64,000 bases of DNA from assembly GCF_026914185.1 (NCBI RefSeq), contig NC_070563.1, positions 4,299,001 to 4,363,000 of the forward strand, read 5' to 3'. This stretch comes from Puccinia triticina. Its lineage: Eukaryota > Basidiomycota > Pucciniomycetes > Pucciniales > Pucciniaceae. The notes under the pieces were generated by a model that was not told the origin of the DNA, did not search any database, and saw only the letters and a program-made list of their open reading frames with translations. Positions 43,737-55,033 of the stretch are shown piece by piece; the stretch's first letter is position 1, and every line of letters starts with the position of its first letter. A program made the position numbers and the translations under genes.

Positions 43737-44263
43737 TGTGGTAGACGGAAAAGTGGAAAAATAAAAAGTTTTTTCCATGCCACATAATTACTCATACTAG
43801 GCCTCAAGATATCATCAAATGGACCCCAGAAATGAATTCTACGGCCAATTTCACCCCTAGTCACCACTGGAAGCACCCCTGGACCCCCTCTAGTGTGGAA
43901 GTTACACCTCATGGACACCTATCACACGGCCAGCCCCAGTAACCCAGCTGTCACCTGCCCCAACCCAAGTTTCACAGTAGTACACATATACACATCATAG
44001 GATACCAACATACATCTCCCTTTCAGGCTAAACTCATTACATATTAGCTAAATACACTCCTTTATATACATAGTATGACATCATTTACACTGTTTCTGCA
44101 GCCTAAGACTTTGTGTATACACTAATTCCCCCTGCATGACAGCTCATGCAGTCTACTGTCACCTCATGCATGTGTTAGAATGTTCTGTTGTATATTCTGA
44201 CATCATGTATGCACCCCTGGCATGTTTAGAATTTTCTGTTGTATATTCTGACACCATTCATGC

Positions 44264-45100
44264 TGTGAGCCTGAGCCTCTATAGTGGCTACAGGACACAA
44301 GAAAAGTGGGAGGCACTGGTTGTATTTCTTGGGATAAAGAACTACAATCAGAGAGAAGAGAGAAAGAGAAAGAAAGAGAAAGAGACAGAGAATATAATGA
44401 TCTGGAGGGGGTCTATCTACTCCTTGTAGGAGGATCCTCAAAAGTCTACTTGAATCACCTGGAAAAGTGATAAGGACAGCTGTGCCAGACCAACAAGGGC
44501 TACAGCCTCCGCGCGCACCAAGGAGACGGTGGGGGGACACAGAATAGTAATACTAATCTGCTCTGATTTTTAGACTGAGTCTAGGATTAACAGAGTAACC
44601 TTTGATCTTGAGAATAGTAGAGGTGAAAGCAATAAAGAGGAGCAATCAGGAGGCACAGAGAATCACTCTGGATAATCAAGGTTCAAATGAAGAGTATACT
44701 TACTGTCAATATCCTAGGCGCCTGTGACGGTAGGAGTACTGGGAGCGTGGTATCCTCTTGTAAGGTGATCCTGGGTTATCTACGGGGTGGTTCTGGGTGG
44801 TCTGAAGTCTGTAGATCCTCCTCAGGCAAGGGGAATCCTGACTTCGAAAATTTTCACAGTTTGCTTATGTAATTACATATGTACATGTGGTTTGGCGCGC
44901 CTGGTAGCGCTGACACGTCACAACTGCGCATGCGCGCCACAACTCAAGGACTCAGGGAAGGAGTAGAGTTACAAAGAATTGGTGAGTTGTAACTAGGGTT
45001 AAAATTGCGTGAGGAAACAGAATATGAAGTCAGAATAAGGATATCTCTAAGTAGATAAAAGGCAGACTTTGGGTCAGCTGTGATGACTCTAAGGCTGACA
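44264..45100 (-). repeat. 3' LTR, 837 bp
   Basis: Same sequence as the 5' LTR but lacking 35 bp present at ~53452-53490 (TTAAGATGGAAAAGATATAA..). Confidence 0.95.
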
Positions 45101-45118
45101 TTCCCTACCACCAAAAAG
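45101..45118 (-). promoter_or_regulatory. Candidate polypurine tract
   Basis: Minus strand TTTTTGGTGGTAGGGAAT directly precedes the 3' LTR. Confidence 0.6.
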
Positions 45119-45137
45119 GTTGGATTTCTGTAAGAAA

Positions 45138-48100
45138 TTAAACCATAGGGGTAGACCTCTTTTCACTTCTGAACTTCCTGAGAAGGATAGCAGAGTCTGG
45201 AATGTCCTTCTCTAGGAGCCATTCATCATGGTCAGCACTCATACCCTTGTATCTAGCTAAGTACATCATCACATCTCTGTTCTCTACTCTCAATCTTTTC
45301 TCTCTGAGAATCTTCTGTATGAATTTATTCTGAGGGGTCTTATCCATGGGGGGAATAACAACTTTAACCTTCTGTCTCAAGGGGAACTTATCTGGATTGG
45401 GGTCTTTGTATGGTTTCACCAAGCTGACAGGAAATGTAGGATGTTTTCTGCTGAACTCTTCAGTCAGAATCACTTCTACAGCATTCTTCCCATGTAAAGC
45501 TTTCACAAAGAATGGTCCAGTGAAGGAGTCTCTCATCTTCTTAGGGCCAGACAGGTTGTTAAAGTTTGCAGTGGATATTAGGACTTTATCACCAACTTTA
45601 AAGCATGGTTCTTTGTGAGTCTTGTCCCATCTCTCTTTGTTGTAGGATGTAGCTTCTGTTATGCATTGTTCTGCATGTTTTCTAGCTTTCTCAAAGATTT
45701 TCCCATAGGCAAGAGCAGTAGGATGAATGTCTACAGAGTCTTGTTTCAAGAAATTCCTGGGAAGGTTTGGGATCCAGCCTTTCTCCAGGATGGCAGGAGG
45801 TTTTCCAGTAGTTGAATGTATGCTGGTGCAATAAGCTAGCTCAAGGATTGGTAGGAGTGAAACCCAGTCATGAGTGTAACCATCATTGTCTTTGAATTCT
45901 AGACCATATGCACAAAACCTCCTGATCATGTCTTCAAGTGTTTGGATCATCCTTTCAGCTAATCCATCAGTCTGAGGGTGGTAAGCAGTGGAGAAGGAGA
46001 GTTTTGTTCCTAGCATGCTATGTAAGCCAGTCCAGAATTCAGATGTGAACTTAGGATCTCTGTCAGAGATGATGATTCTGGGGATGCCAGTTCTAGGCAT
46101 TACTCTGTTCCAAAACAGTATGGCAGTGTCCATGGCAGAGTCATCTTTGAAGCAGGGTACAAATATTGGGGTCTTAGAGTATCTGTCTACTATTACCAGA
46201 CAAGCATTGAAACTAGCAGCTCCTCCAGGGGACAAGGATTTTACCCAATCCATGTTAATCACATCCCATGGCTTTGAAGGTTCTTCTATTTTCATCAGCA
46301 GTCCAAATCTCTTGCCTGTGGCTTTATTGGCTTTCTGGCATCTATCACAGGAAGAGCAGTATTCACCAGTGTCTTGTCTCCAATTAGCCCACCAAGCAGT
46401 ATCAGCTACTTTTTCCAAAGTTCTGTCTTCAGAAAGATGACCAGAGTAGACACTGTCATGGCATTCATGCAAGATTGTGTTAATGCTGTCTTTATCAGCT
46501 AGAACCAGCACAGAATTGTGTTTTTCTCTGAAGTAGATGAGGCCATCAAAAAGTGAGAATCTTCCTTCATCATATAACTTTCTCCAAGGTTCCTGTAGAG
46601 AGTTTTTTAGTTGGGAATCCTTGGCATCCTTCAGCAAAAGCTCAGACAAGATAGTAGTGTTCTTGTCTTGCTGGTAACCTTCTCTTACTGAGTCAAAGAA
46701 TTCATTCTTGAAGGTAGAGACATGTATACCCATGATGGGGAACCTATCATCATCTTTATCTTCTGGGTCATAAGCAGGGTTACTTGGATCATTTGGTAAA
46801 GCCCATCTGCTGAGTCCATCAGCATTCTTGTGAATGTTCCCATCTCTGTGGATGATGGTCATATTGCCCCTGTATTCCTGAATGGCAATCTGCCACCTGA
46901 GCATATGTCTGTTGGGAGTCTTCATGTTCAGCAGAGATCTCAGAGCTGTGCAATCTGTTACAACATGAAAGACACTGCCATCCAAGTAGTAATGGAGTTT
47001 TTCTAGGGACCAAACTAGACATAAGCATTCAAGTTGACTAGCACCATATCTTGTTTCACTGTCCTTTAGTTGTCTGGATATGAAAACAATGGGTCCTTCT
47101 TTCCTCACTCCATCAATAACTTGGACTTGGTGTAAAGCAGCACCTAGACCAGTCATGCTAGCATCTACATATAGTGTAAAGGGATGGGCCCAGTCTGGGA
47201 ACAGTAGTAAGGGTGCTGTAGTCAGTTTCTCTTTCAACAAGTTGTATGCCACTATCCTATGATGAGTCATCTCATATATGACATCAATCCTAGTTAGCTC
47301 AGTAAGAGGTTTTGCTATCTCAGCAAACTTCTCAATGTGCTGTCTGTAGTAACCAGCAAAACCAAGAAAGGATTGCATTTCCTTCCTGCTACTAGGCACA
47401 GGCTTTTGGAGGACAGCAGCTACTTTGTTCTGATCTATTCCTATAGCAATTCCAGAAACAAGATGGCCTAGAGCTTTGATCTGGTCAAACCCAAAGTTAC
47501 ACTTCTTCAAGGAGATTTTCATGTTCATGTTGATGACAACTTTAAGTACTATCCTAGTCAGGTGTTCCTCCCAAGTATTGGACATAATGATAATATCATC
47601 AATGTAGATAATGACCCACTTCTCATCAATTTCTCTTCTGAACTCAATGTCCATCATCCTCTGGAAATGAGAGGGGGCATTCTTGATTCCAAAGGGCATT
47701 CTCAGGTATTCATATATTCCTTTGTGCATAATGATCCTAAGTAGGTGTCTGGAATCTTCTGCAATGACATTTTGATGAAAACCTTTGAGTACATCCATGC
47801 TAGTCAGAAATTTGGCTTTGGCTAGATTGTTCAGAGTTTCACTGATTTTTGGAATAGGATATCTGTCTGAAGCAGTGTAGGAGTTTAGGGCTCTGAAATC
47901 TCCTACCATTCTGGACTTCCCATTATGCCAGGCAATAATAACAGGAGTGGTGATTTCAACTACTTCATTATGGCCAACTTTCCTCAGAACATTCAGGTTT
48001 ACTAGTTCTTCAATATGTTGCTCAAGAGCTTCTCTGCTTTTGGGGCTAGCAGGATAAGGAGGTCTTCTGAGAAGAGGAGGATAAGGCCTTTCAGTTGTTA

Positions 48101-51100
48101 ACTTGAGATGAACTTCATGACCTTTAATGGCACCAAGAGGTTGGTTGGTGTTAGAGAAAGCAAGTTTGTTATTAAAGAGGACTTCAAATAGCTTCTCTTT
48201 CTGCTCAATAGTTAACTTATCACTGAACTTGGCTTCACAGAGTTCTTCCACAATAAATTGCTGCAGTTGAGGGTGGGACTTCTTTACAGCAGAAATTTCA
48301 TTGGAAGGACTCATTTTCTCCAGATGATGAGATTTAAAACTGAATTTCTTCCTCTTGTTTTCATTTCCAATGGTAAAGAATCTCTCTTTGCTGTTAGTGA
48401 TATCAAAACCATAAAGAGACATGTAATCATTCCCAAGGATAAGGTAGTTTATTCTTGCATTTTTCATAACTACAAATTCTGCTAGAATTCTAATGGAACC
48501 TTTAGTGTGAGGGAAAATTAAAGCCATTTCTATTATGCCCATTGGCTGTAACTGATCACTACAACTATGGAATTTGGCATGATTGATTGGCATGAGCTTG
48601 TTCTCCCACTCAGGTATTATAGAGTCTAGCAATTTGTTGCTGATGATTGAACAAGAAGCTCCACTATCAAGAAGGCATGAGTGCTCTCTGGAGTCAATAA
48701 GGACAGTAGTAAGATTAGCTTTTCCAGTGAGATGAGCTTTTCCTCTATCAGGTTTACATTTCATGAGTCTGGCATCCTCTATATGAGAAGACTGGCAGGA
48801 TTTGTCCCAGGTCTGGGGTTGATGAGTCTCTGCTTGGATTTCAGCAATGGAGAAGTCTTGGTTTATCTCACATTCTACAGCATGAGCTCCAAAACCAAAG
48901 TCAACCAAAGGATCATAGTTGCCACCATTTCCATTGTCCATGGCAAGGATCATGTGGTTGGTTCTATGGTTCTCTTCTTCCTCATCTAGTTCAGATTCAG
49001 ACTTTTGCTGTTCACCTTGATCTTCTCCATTATCACTCTTGGGATCATCATCATCATCCATTCCTACATTATTGATTCTGTTCTTCTTCTTAGGGCATTC
49101 CCTGGAGAAGTGGCCAGTTTGTTTGCAGAAATGACATATGAGTTTTTCTTTCTCAGGGGCATAGGCAGGATTCTTTTTGGCAGAGGAGTCAGATGGCTTA
49201 TCAGCTTTCTCAGGGGCAGGACTGTTTCTCCAATTGGATCTATTTGGAGTATTATAATTGTTTGACACAGGCTTGTTTCTTTTCATAACTCTGTCTATGA
49301 CCTCTTCAGCAATTATAACCATGTCTTCAAAGCTCATTTCAGTAGCATCTCTCTTGTATCTGCTTTTAACAGCATGCTCAAGGTTTGCAGGGCATTGCTT
49401 TAGAATCTTCTCACAAATGAGATACTCACTGAGCTCAGGTTGGTAAGCTTTCAGTCTTTCTCTTTGGGTACCAAACCATTTATGGATTTTTCTCCCATCA
49501 TAGGCAAAGTGATCTCCTTCAAACTCTTGTTGCATTTTCCATTTCCAGTTCTCAGTACCAAATTTGTTTCTGATGGCATTCTTCCACCAGGCCCAAGACT
49601 TGTTCCCACACTTATCTCTAATTCCAAGATACCAATTTCTTGCAGTGTCAGTTAGCAGTATTGTCAATCTACTGATTATCATGTTATCAAGCATCAAGTA
49701 GTCTCTAACAAGGATGTCTGTGTTCTTAATCCAAAGCTCATGATTATAGGGTAATTCTCCTGAGAACTTATCCCATTCACTATTCTTTGGTATGCTCTTC
49801 CACAGCTCTCTCCTCATGTCATAGTCAATTGGTCCATGATCAATATAAGGGAAGTCATCATTGGCATTAGGACTATTTTCATTAACAGTTGGCTTATAGG
49901 AATTGGCTCTAGTATGATGATGGGAGTCAGGTAAAGGGGTACTGTCCCAATTAGGAACGGGTCTGTGGGAATCAGAATGCTGGGGATGCTTCTTATGCTC
50001 CTGATTATTTTGCTCTTCCTGCTGGACATTAAGCATTGGATTGTTGTAGCTAATATGAGGAGGGTGATCTCTGTTCACAGGTTCTATGAGGGCTTCCAGT
50101 CTAGAATTCACACTGTTAACCACAGAAGAAATGTCACTGCATCTCCTTTTTACCTGCTCAAATCTGTTATGCTCATTGACTTGAAGGTCACTCATCTGAT
50201 TCTCAAGGGAAGATAATTTGTTGCTCATTTTATCTTCCATTGTGGACAGGCTCTTACCAAGTGTATCCATGTTTGATTGGCATTGGGACTCATTTACTAG
50301 GATCAAATCTTGGACACTCTCTAGTTTTTCATCAATGTGTTTTCTCAGTTGCTCCAATTCAAGGTGGCTCACACTTGATTTTTCTCTGGTATGTTCACTC
50401 AGGTGGGACAGGATATAATCAAGCAGAGTGGGCATAAATTCCTCTTTAAATATTTCTAGGACAGAATGATTTAAAGCTTCCTTGAAATTGTTCACACATG
50501 AGTCTAACAAGGTACCAGGAATGGTTTCAACAGTTCCAGTCAAATCAGACAAAAATTTAGAGAAAAGGACTTGAAGTTTTTCTTCTACTAATAGGGGACC
50601 ATTATTAGACAGATTGTTGGTTAAGTTGTTAAGGAAAAATTCTCTGCTAGAGGGGCTAGAGAGATTATCAGAGTCTAGGCTTAAGCCTACAGGAGAATCA
50701 GAATTTAGTGAGAATTTCCTCTGCCTCTCCCTCGTCTGCGGCTCCTGCCGCTGGTGATTCTCATCAGGAACTCTCCTACATTGAGAATCCTGTGAGTTTC
50801 CGCTACGCCCTGATCCCTGTTCCTCCCGTATCCTCTCCAACCTTGCGAAGAGGCTCGGTGCTGTTGGTGCCCGGCTTGACCGCCCCATTGTTGATAATGG
50901 GGTTGATGTTGATGGTATTGCGCGTTGTTGTGATGCTGATACGGGTTGTGGCGCGGAGCTTGGTTCCCACCGTGGTGTATAGAAGCTTGCGGGCGTGTAG
51001 CTACTGGCTGCTGCGGCGGCGGCGGAGGGGCCCTCTGGCCTTGCTGATGCGTATGCGCCTGGGAGTGCTGGTCTGGTTGATGGAGTTGCATAGGCGCCGG

Positions 51101-51890
51101 CGTAGGAGAGGCTATTGGGAGCCTGTGGTTGGGGTGCGGCGCCAAAACCGTGCTCATCGTGGCAGGGGGAGCTGTCGTGGATGTTGGAGGAGCGTACATC
51201 GGCGGGGGTTGCTCTGTTGGAGGTCTGTTGTACAGAGACCGCTCCAGTTCGTTCAATTCTGCGCGAGGAATCCACTCCTGACATAGGCGCAAAGAATCCT
51301 CCCGCCCTACTAACTCCTTGATCAAGTCCTGCGTGGTCGCGGCTTGAGAGAGAATCATCCGCATGGTTCTCACGTTCTGGGACTCCCTGGCCCTGACGAA
51401 CAAATCGAATTGGTCGTTGAATAGGTGGACTAAACTCGCTATCTCGCTCTCCTCCTGGATGATTTCCATTGGGGCGTGCGTTTCTGCCGGCTGTTGGACC
51501 GGTGGTTGGGTCGGAGCAAACGGATGAAGGGCCAAGTCCGGTGAAGTCCCCGGCCTCAAGCCTTCTTGGTTGGTAGGCTGGGGGGGCTGCGGATTCGTCG
51601 TTTGGAAGCTGTCTGGCGGGATCATTTGTTCCCTCTCGACTGGTCTCGGCACCGGTGTAGACCTGTTCGACGCCAGAGCTAGGGAAGTTTCCCTCGGATT
51701 GTAGAGAGCTGGGGGGATTCCCGTGTCCGACGGCAAGGTTTCCTCCTGGGGGAATTGAAGAAAATCCTCTCCTAGCGGAGGCAAAGCTGATTCTAGCTCT
51801 TCGAAGCCTCTCCTCGGCGGCGGGGCTGAGTTGGTATCGGAGTCTCTGCTCTGCTGAGAGGTCTCTTCCATTTCTAAGATGGGGAGGCAT
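45138..51890 (-). CDS. Gypsy gag-pol polyprotein, 2250 aa
   Basis: Domains in order: low-complexity N-part (1-400), helical gag (~560-850, [19 protein letters not shown] near 715), CCHC knuckle [14 protein letters not shown] (~916), aspartic protease [12 protein letters not shown] (~1075), reverse transcriptase [20 protein letters not shown] and YIDDIIIMS (~1430), RNase [17 protein letters not shown] (~1573), integrase zinc finger [18 protein letters not shown] (~1807-1860), catalytic NMDWVKS (1883), SDRDPKF (1943) and [10 protein letters not shown] (1980), and a chromodomain-like tail [20 protein letters not shown] (~2210). Gag and pol are one frame, so no frameshift is needed. The first 1.2 kb is GC-rich compared with the AT-rich remainder. 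The start at 51890 is the first ATG of this frame and lies inside a predicted intron. All catalytic motifs appear intact. Confidence 0.97.
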   Translation of the reverse strand: MPPHLRNGRDLSAEQRLRYQLSPAAEERLRRARISFASARRGFSSIPPGGNLAVGHGNPPSSLQSEGNFPSSGVEQVYTGAETSREGTNDPARQLPNDESAAPPAYQPRRLEAGDFTGLGPSSVCSDPTTGPTAGRNARPNGNHPGGERDSEFSPPIQRPIRFVRQGQGVPERENHADDSLSSRDHAGLDQGVSRAGGFFAPMSGVDSSRRIERTGAVSVQQTSNRATPADVRSSNIHDSSPCHDEHGFGAAPQPQAPNSLSYAGAYATPSTRPALPGAYASARPEGPSAAAAAASSYTPASFYTPRWEPSSAPQPVSASQQRAIPSTSTPLSTMGRSSRAPTAPSLFARLERIREEQGSGRSGNSQDSQCRRVPDENHQRQEPQTRERQRKFSLNSDSPVGLSLDSDNLSSPSSREFFLNNLTNNLSNNGPLLVEEKLQVLFSKFLSDLTGTVETIPGTLLDSCVNNFKEALNHSVLEIFKEEFMPTLLDYILSHLSEHTREKSSVSHLELEQLRKHIDEKLESVQDLILVNESQCQSNMDTLGKSLSTMEDKMSNKLSSLENQMSDLQVNEHNRFEQVKRRCSDISSVVNSVNSRLEALIEPVNRDHPPHISYNNPMLNVQQEEQNNQEHKKHPQHSDSHRPVPNWDSTPLPDSHHHTRANSYKPTVNENSPNANDDFPYIDHGPIDYDMRRELWKSIPKNSEWDKFSGELPYNHELWIKNTDILVRDYLMLDNMIISRLTILLTDTARNWYLGIRDKCGNKSWAWWKNAIRNKFGTENWKWKMQQEFEGDHFAYDGRKIHKWFGTQRERLKAYQPELSEYLICEKILKQCPANLEHAVKSRYKRDATEMSFEDMVIIAEEVIDRVMKRNKPVSNNYNTPNRSNWRNSPAPEKADKPSDSSAKKNPAYAPEKEKLICHFCKQTGHFSRECPKKKNRINNVGMDDDDDPKSDNGEDQGEQQKSESELDEEEENHRTNHMILAMDNGNGGNYDPLVDFGFGAHAVECEINQDFSIAEIQAETHQPQTWDKSCQSSHIEDARLMKCKPDRGKAHLTGKANLTTVLIDSREHSCLLDSGASCSIISNKLLDSIIPEWENKLMPINHAKFHSCSDQLQPMGIIEMALIFPHTKGSIRILAEFVVMKNARINYLILGNDYMSLYGFDITNSKERFFTIGNENKRKKFSFKSHHLEKMSPSNEISAVKKSHPQLQQFIVEELCEAKFSDKLTIEQKEKLFEVLFNNKLAFSNTNQPLGAIKGHEVHLKLTTERPYPPLLRRPPYPASPKSREALEQHIEELVNLNVLRKVGHNEVVEITTPVIIAWHNGKSRMVGDFRALNSYTASDRYPIPKISETLNNLAKAKFLTSMDVLKGFHQNVIAEDSRHLLRIIMHKGIYEYLRMPFGIKNAPSHFQRMMDIEFRREIDEKWVIIYIDDIIIMSNTWEEHLTRIVLKVVINMNMKISLKKCNFGFDQIKALGHLVSGIAIGIDQNKVAAVLQKPVPSSRKEMQSFLGFAGYYRQHIEKFAEIAKPLTELTRIDVIYEMTHHRIVAYNLLKEKLTTAPLLLFPDWAHPFTLYVDASMTGLGAALHQVQVIDGVRKEGPIVFISRQLKDSETRYGASQLECLCLVWSLEKLHYYLDGSVFHVVTDCTALRSLLNMKTPNRHMLRWQIAIQEYRGNMTIIHRDGNIHKNADGLSRWALPNDPSNPAYDPEDKDDDRFPIMGIHVSTFKNEFFDSVREGYQQDKNTTILSELLLKDAKDSQLKNSLQEPWRKLYDEGRFSLFDGLIYFREKHNSVLVLADKDSINTILHECHDSVYSGHLSEDRTLEKVADTAWWANWRQDTGEYCSSCDRCQKANKATGKRFGLLMKIEEPSKPWDVINMDWVKSLSPGGAASFNACLVIVDRYSKTPIFVPCFKDDSAMDTAILFWNRVMPRTGIPRIIISDRDPKFTSEFWTGLHSMLGTKLSFSTAYHPQTDGLAERMIQTLEDMIRRFCAYGLEFKDNDGYTHDWVSLLPILELAYCTSIHSTTGKPPAILEKGWIPNLPRNFLKQDSVDIHPTALAYGKIFEKARKHAEQCITEATSYNKERWDKTHKEPCFKVGDKVLISTANFNNLSGPKKMRDSFTGPFFVKALHGKNAVEVILTEEFSRKHPTFPVSLVKPYKDPNPDKFPLRQKVKVVIPPMDKTPQNKFIQKILREKRLRVENRDVMMYLARYKGMSADHDEWLLEKDIPDSAILLRKFRSEKRSTPMV
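50705..51871 (-). CDS. Overlapping frame in gag: 388-aa RGG-box protein
   Basis: A second open frame of 388 codons lies wholly within the polyprotein N-part in another phase. It has a central helical segment ([20 protein letters not shown] then [20 protein letters not shown], ~145-195), a Pro/Gln/His-rich region and an [16 protein letters not shown]-terminus typical of RNA-binding tails. A predicted upstream exon (52181-51983 and further 5') with basic KVRRKKVTAAVNIADW and KEKKKKISSTTRKSRRL splices in phase (donor CAG-GTATTT at 51982, acceptor CTTAG at 51874) to its ATG, giving [12 protein letters not shown]. The 109-bp intron contains the polyprotein ATG. I infer a separate nucleic-acid-binding product from spliced RNA. 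The alternative is that this is the ancestral gag N-part and the polyprotein N-part is the overprint. Not matched to any named family. Confidence 0.6.
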   Translation of the reverse strand: MEETSQQSRDSDTNSAPPPRRGFEELESALPPLGEDFLQFPQEETLPSDTGIPPALYNPRETSLALASNRSTPVPRPVEREQMIPPDSFQTTNPQPPQPTNQEGLRPGTSPDLALHPFAPTQPPVQQPAETHAPMEIIQEESEIASLVHLFNDQFDLFVRARESQNVRTMRMILSQAATTQDLIKELVGREDSLRLCQEWIPRAELNELERSLYNRPPTEQPPPMYAPPTSTTAPPATMSTVLAPHPNHRLPIASPTPAPMQLHQPDQHSQAHTHQQGQRAPPPPPQQPVATRPQASIHHGGNQAPRHNPYQHHNNAQYHQHQPHYQQWGGQAGHQQHRASSQGWRGYGRNRDQGVAETHRILNVGEFLMRITSGRSRRRGRGRGNSH

Positions 51891-51982
51891 TTTATGTAGG
51901 ATTTATTATTAGTTTTTTGTGTTTTTATATTTTATTTATTCAGAATAAAAGAAGTAAGGAAATAAAAAAGTAATAAAAATAC
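51874..51982 (-). other. Predicted 109-bp intron containing the gag-pol start codon
   Basis: GTATTT donor, AT-rich body with ACTAATAATAAATCCTAC, acceptor CCTCCCCATCTTAG. The polyprotein ATG (51890-51888) lies 16 bp before the acceptor's end. Confidence 0.5.
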
Positions 51983-51983
51983 C

Positions 51984-52450
51984 TGAAGCTCTAGCTTTAG
52001 CGGAAAGTCTGCGGCTTTTGCGCGTAGTAGAAGAGATTTTCTTCTTCTTTTCCTTAGCTTTGGTCTTAGCTGGAGGTTCAGAAGTCCAGTCGGCTATGTT
52101 GACAGCGGCGGTGACCTTTTTTCGACGGACTTTTGGGTATGTAGTAGTAGCAATGGGCGTCCACGACGTGCTACTAATCAAGTTACCGTTTTGCGGAGTA
52201 GCTATAATCCTATTTTCGTAGTCTTCTTCCTCTGCGCTATCCTACGGCGTTAGGAAAACATTTACGGTCACTATTGGCAATTATGCTTCGGAAGGAGAGG
52301 AATCTTTTGAGCGTACTCCGATTTTCGATATCTCTTCTTGATTCGACGGTACAGGGGAATCAATGGAGGATAAGTCGGACGAAGGAATAAAAAGGCCCGC
52401 AGAGGAGTCGCAATTCTGCACTTTCACGAGTAGAAGAGACGTAAAAAATT
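51984..52450 (-). other. Predicted coding leader exons of the gypsy element
   Basis: A basic exon (52244-51983) follows acceptor CCTAACGCCGTAG, and an acidic Ser-rich frame (SSAGLFIPSSDLSSIDSP) lies upstream at ~52400-52320. No ATG was found in these frames, so they may be untranslated or use another start. Confidence 0.35.
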
Positions 52451-52644
52451 TTTTTCAAGGGTTCAGTTAGGGATTTAACCAATATAGAACCAATTTGAGA
52501 TAATTTTGAGAGATTTTTAGCGTTAGTAGTATGTGTAGAAAGAATTTTTTCTTAATTTTTCGAATTTTTTAGAATTTTTTGTTTAATTTTTTCAGGATGA
52601 TCAGTCCTTGGCTTTTTAAGCAGTCTAGAAGTATGGAAAAGGAG

Positions 52645-52669
52645 GATATTTCCAGATGAGGCCCCCAAT
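52645..52669 (-). promoter_or_regulatory. Candidate primer binding site
   Basis: Minus strand directly after the 5' LTR reads ATTGGGGGCCTCATCTGG, resembling but not matching the tRNA-Pro type TGGGGGCTCGTC. The primer is not certain. Confidence 0.4.
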
Positions 52670-53541
52670 TGTGAGCCTGAGCCTCTATAGTGGCTACAGG
52701 ACACAAGAAAAGTGGGAGGCACTGGTTGTATTTCTTGGGATAAAGAACTACAATCAGAGAGAAGAGAGAAAGAGAAAGAAAGAGAAAGAGACAGAGAATA
52801 TAATGATCTGGAGGGGGTCTATCTACTCCTTGTAGGAGGATCCTCAAAAGTCTACTTGAATCACCTGGAAAAGTGATAAGGACAGCTGTGCCAGACCAAC
52901 AAGGGCTACAGCCTCCGCGCGCACCAAGGAGACGGTGGGGGGACACAGAATAGTAATACTAATCTGCTCTGATTTTTAGACTGAGTCTAGGATTAACAGA
53001 GTAACCTTTGATCTTGAGAATAGTAGAGGTGAAAGCAATAAAGAGGAGCAATCAGGAGGCACAGAGAATCACTCTGGATAATCAAGGTTCAAATGAAGAG
53101 TATACTTACTGTCAATATCCTAGGCGCCTGTGACGGTAGGAGTACTGGGAGCGTGGTATCCTCTTGTAAGGTGATCCTGGGTTATCTACGGGGTGGTTCT
53201 GGGTGGTCTGAAGTCTGTAGATCCTCCTCAGGCAAGGGGGATCCTGACTTCGAAAATTTTCACAGTTTGCTTATGTAATTACATATGTACATGTGGTTTG
53301 GCGCGCCTGGTAGCGCTGACACGTCACAACTGCGCATGCGCGCCACAACTCAAGGACTCAGGGAAGGAGTAGAGTTACAAAGAATTGGTGAGTTGTAACT
53401 AGGGTTAAAATTGCGTGAGGAAACAGAATATGAAGTCAGAATAAGGATATCTCTTAAGATGGAAAAGATATAAAGCAATTCATATGTAAAAGTAGATAAA
53501 AGGCAGACTTTGGGTCAGCTGTGATGACTCTAAGGCTGACA
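52670..53541 (-). repeat. 5' LTR, 872 bp
   Basis: TGTCAGCC..GGCTCACA on the minus strand. Contains the polypyrimidine/AGAGAAAG tract and CCTAGGCGCC core conserved in the solo LTR at 11886-12709. Confidence 0.95.
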
Positions 53542-54013
53542 CATGCGCCCCTGAGGGGTTATGACATCATTTGTATCTACTCCCACCAGCTAAAATCCCT
53601 CAACCTGTTGTCTAGATTAGCTGAAAACCTAACCCACAAGCCCCTCAGGGGCTCCACTTTTGTCTATAAAAGGAGCTCTCTCCACCCCCAGTGGCCTGTC
53701 CTCAGTTCCTCACCCAGAACTCACAAGTCACCCAACACTCATCCACACTCAAAATTCAAATCCTAAAACCCTTATAACAATAACTCAACCCTTATAACAA
53801 TAATTCAACCCTTATAAAAAAGCAATTAAAACACTTACACGTTGCCAGTCAAACAGATTTCATCTGGAACAGACCAGACCTATCACTTAATAAAACTTGC
53901 CAAGCTGAGCTGGGTGGGTCTTGTTGACTGATACCAGAAGGGCAGAGCTTGAAAATTCATCATACCCTTCAAAATTCAGCAAAAGGGTTTCATTACCACT
54001 TTTGAGTCTTACA

Positions 54014-54160
54014 CCGGCTGAACCGTTCAACCGGAAGTTAGGTCCTCTTTGATGACCGGTTTACCAGTCATTGAGAGGTGAAGTCCTCTTTGATTACCAG
54101 ATGACCGGTCATCAAGAGGGTTTTACTCCTCTGGATAACCAGTTGAACAGGTCATTGAGA
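54014..54160. repeat. Palindromic repeat array H (same family as G)
   Basis: Three to four units such as CAACCGG..CCTCTTTGATGACCGG and GACCGGTCATCAAGAGG, 200 bp from the right end of the PIF-like element. Confidence 0.85.
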
Positions 54161-54362
54161 TGTGTACTAGGTGCGTGTACATGTATGATACTGTCTGCTC
54201 TAGTTTACCAAACAGCCTGTTATAAATGGACTCCAACATTATTCTGGAGCGGATGCGCCAAACAGCCATGTTATAAATCTAATCATTTCTTGATTGGCTT
54301 TATTAAAGTTGGATTGCACATTGGGTGGTATGTATCACACCAGGCGTCCAAACGGGGCCTTA

Positions 54363-54754
54363 GTGGTATACAAAAAGATACATGTGTAAGTTTGTGTGAC
54401 ACATTCTTCAGCTGCTAAAGGGAGTTAGAATTCTGGGACAAGTCCAGGGGAGCCTCAGAGTACCCAGGGTTTGTGAATGAATTCAGAAAATTTCCTCAAC
54501 AGGATTTCTGTACTGATGGATGAAAATCAGATAAAATTATCAAAGGATTCAGCTAATTTGCCCCTGGGATCACGGGGCACTCATCTTGGCATTATATGGC
54601 TGGGTGATGGTCTATGTGTCACACAAACACACACGCTTCTGTTTGTGTGACACAATGTGTCACAGAAACCCGCACAGGTTACATTGTTTTGTGATAGTTG
54701 GCCCCACAGCGCCAAAGTCAAACCGTAGTACCAGAGCAAAATCAGACCTCCCAC
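54363..54754. other. Spacer with a 15-bp inverted repeat
   Basis: TGTGTCACACAAACA / TGTTTGTGTGACACA at 54619-54655. No gene seen. Confidence 0.6.
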
Positions 54755-55025
54755 TAGAGCTGACACTTTGCACCTGGGTACCCGCGGCGGGTCTGGGTAC
54801 CTGGAAGTTACCTGCGTACTTCCATGGGTACCGGCCCACAGGTACCTAGTACCTGCCAATGGGCACTAGTGGCAAGCAGAGCTGTGCAGAATGGCAATTT
54901 GTGCGCGGGTACCTGCCTGAATTTGGACCCAGACTGGATACCTGCACCCGCACCCGGCGGATACCTGCACACTTCCACAGGTACCCGCCTGTGTACCCGC
55001 CAACGGGTACTAGGGACCAGCTCTA
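54755..55025. mobile_element. hAT-type MITE, 271 bp, perfect 8-bp duplication
   Basis: TAGAGCTGAC..CCAGCTCTA ends; CCTCCCAC flanks both sides (54747-54754, 55026-55033). The interior is rich in GGTACC-centred palindromes shared with 41797-42114. Confidence 0.92.
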
Positions 55026-55033
55026 CCTCCCAC

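Larger units (their letters stand above)
44264..53541 (-). mobile_element. Intact Ty3/gypsy chromovirus-type element, very young
   Basis: Two LTRs (44264-45100 and 52670-53541), CATGC target duplication on both sides (44259-44263, 53542-53546), one uninterrupted 2250-codon polyprotein, candidate PBS and PPT. The LTRs differ by one 35-bp indel and, as far as I could compare by eye, about one base. Transcription runs on the minus strand, so the right LTR is the 5' LTR. Confidence 0.97.
43737..54013 (+). mobile_element. Probable solo gypsy LTR (~995 bp) split by the young gypsy
   Basis: Starts TGTGGTAGACGG inside array G, ends TTTGAGTCTTACA at array H. A TATAAAAGG box (53665-53673) and AATAAAA near its 3' part fit an LTR promoter/terminator. 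Flanks GCAGG and CCGGC are only partly alike, so the target duplication is unclear. Ends resemble the 2882-3787 LTR. Confidence 0.5.
42171..54359. mobile_element. PIF/Harbinger-like element with nested LTR elements
   Basis: Left end GGCCCCATTTGGCCGCGC and complement of right end GGCCCCGTTTGGACGCCT agree at 14 of the first 16 positions; TTA flanks both sides (42168-42170, 54360-54362). Removing the nested gypsy and solo LTR leaves ~1.9 kb. It shares terminal sequence and subterminal palindrome arrays with the 9901-12995 element, but the arrays have unrelated sequence. No transposase. Confidence 0.75.

Noticed and set aside
44226..44540. 104-codon frame in the gypsy 3' LTR (and its copy at 52569-52946)
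   Set aside because: Low-complexity, lies within the LTR, no recognisable domain, and is broken in the older solo LTR.
50708..51286. 192-codon plus-strand frame opposite gag
   Set aside because: Leu/Arg-rich mirror frame expected from GC-rich coding on the other strand; antisense to the promoter of the element.
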